Origin: an uncultured Clostridia bacterium
GTDB taxonomy: Bacteria > Bacillota > Clostridia > Christensenellales > UBA1242
Length of the DNA stretch: 5,919 nt
Reading direction: 5' to 3'
NCBI GenBank assembly: GCA_937895935.1
Contig: CALBKX010000019.1
Location: forward strand, 1-5,919
The position numbers and the translations under genes are program-made. This document shows, in pieces, positions 5,727 through 5,919 of the stretch. The notes under the pieces are model-generated. The model saw only the letters and a list, made by a program, of their open reading frames with translations, searched no databases and was not told the DNA's origin. Numbering within the stretch: position 1 is the first letter of the stretch; each line of letters begins with the position of its first letter.

Positions 5727-5734
5727 GGTGAACA
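5727..5734 (+). repeat. Target site duplication, right copy
   Basis: GGTGAACA is identical to 4855-4862. The next base differs (A here, G at the left IS end), which fixes the duplication at exactly 8 bp. Confidence 0.9.
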
Positions 5735-5919
5735 AGGCTTTGAAAAGAATGGCAGAGCAACTGCACAAATACAGTGGGAAAAGCGTGAAAATGATTATCT
5801 TACAAGGCTTTGTGAAGATGTTGGCTTAACTGTGATACACCCACAAATAGAAGGCAGAAAACACATTGAAACGCAAACTTTTAAACTTCAAAAACAAATT
5901 GAAGAACTTCAAAAAGAAA
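5727..5919 (+). pseudogene. mob: MobV (Mob_Pre) relaxase, 3' part, continues past the window
   Basis: Reading from GGT at 5727 gives G-E-Q-G-F-E-K-N-G-R-A-T-A-Q-I-Q-W-E-K-R-E, which matches the central part of MobV relaxases following the catalytic domain. The segment then becomes charged and helical (H-I-E-T-Q-T-F-K-L-Q-K-Q-I-E-E-L-Q-K-E), consistent with the start of the C-terminal coiled coil. There is no stop before the window end, so the gene continues to the right. No start codon or ribosome binding site for independent translation is evident at the cut edge, so this half is probably not expressed as a relaxase. Confidence 0.85.

Noticed and set aside
5389..5766. A longer InsA start at 5766 on the minus strand.
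   Set aside because: It would begin in the relaxase flank and read through the duplication and inverted repeat. The ATG at 5664 has a proper ribosome binding site and gives the expected family length.
5602..5829. Plus-strand 75-residue frame over the IS right end.
   Set aside because: It is antisense to InsA and out of frame with the relaxase remnant, with no ribosome binding site or recognisable domain.

Overview
The window is AT-rich, with strong AGGAGG-type ribosome binding sites and consensus sigma-A promoters. Together with a dockerin-like secreted protein, a MobV (Mob_Pre) relaxase and an IS1-type element, this suggests a low-GC Firmicute, probably a gut or rumen Clostridia member such as a Ruminococcus relative. 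The organism call is inference. The window holds two functional blocks, and the second is broken by an insertion sequence.

Block 1 (116-4063) is a probable polymorphic toxin and immunity pair. A well-formed promoter (TTGAAA-17-TATAAT) and ribosome binding site drive a 1133-residue secreted protein. From its N-terminus it has a signal peptide, three dockerin/EF-hand-like calcium loops, a beta-rich stalk, another EF-hand-like segment, a hydrophobic pre-toxin region, a charged helical linker and a C-terminal zinc-dependent deaminase domain (HAE and CGNC motifs). A 144-residue cytosolic protein with an Imm1-like C-terminus follows 41 bp later and is the likely antidote.

Block 2 (about 4151 to the window end) is the mobilization module of a mobilizable plasmid or integrative element. 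It has an oriT resembling that of pMV158, a perfect consensus promoter (TTGACA-17-TATAAT), and a MobV relaxase gene reading rightward. The relaxase is split by an 864-bp IS1-family element (4863-5726) in the opposite orientation, flanked by an exact 8-bp target duplication (GGTGAACA). Removing the IS and one duplication copy restores the relaxase reading frame, so the insertion is recent or little decayed. The left relaxase fragment keeps all visible catalytic motifs and gains a 23-residue IS-encoded tail. The two transposase frames meet at an A8 tract.

Between the blocks is a 12-bp perfect GC-rich hairpin (4087-4114), which may be a terminator-like or REP/IS200-type element. The toxin pair may be cargo of the mobilizable element, but only adjacency supports this. 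Most unusual are the dockerin-type modules on a deaminase toxin, the near-textbook oriT, and the cleanly reconstructable IS disruption of the relaxase.
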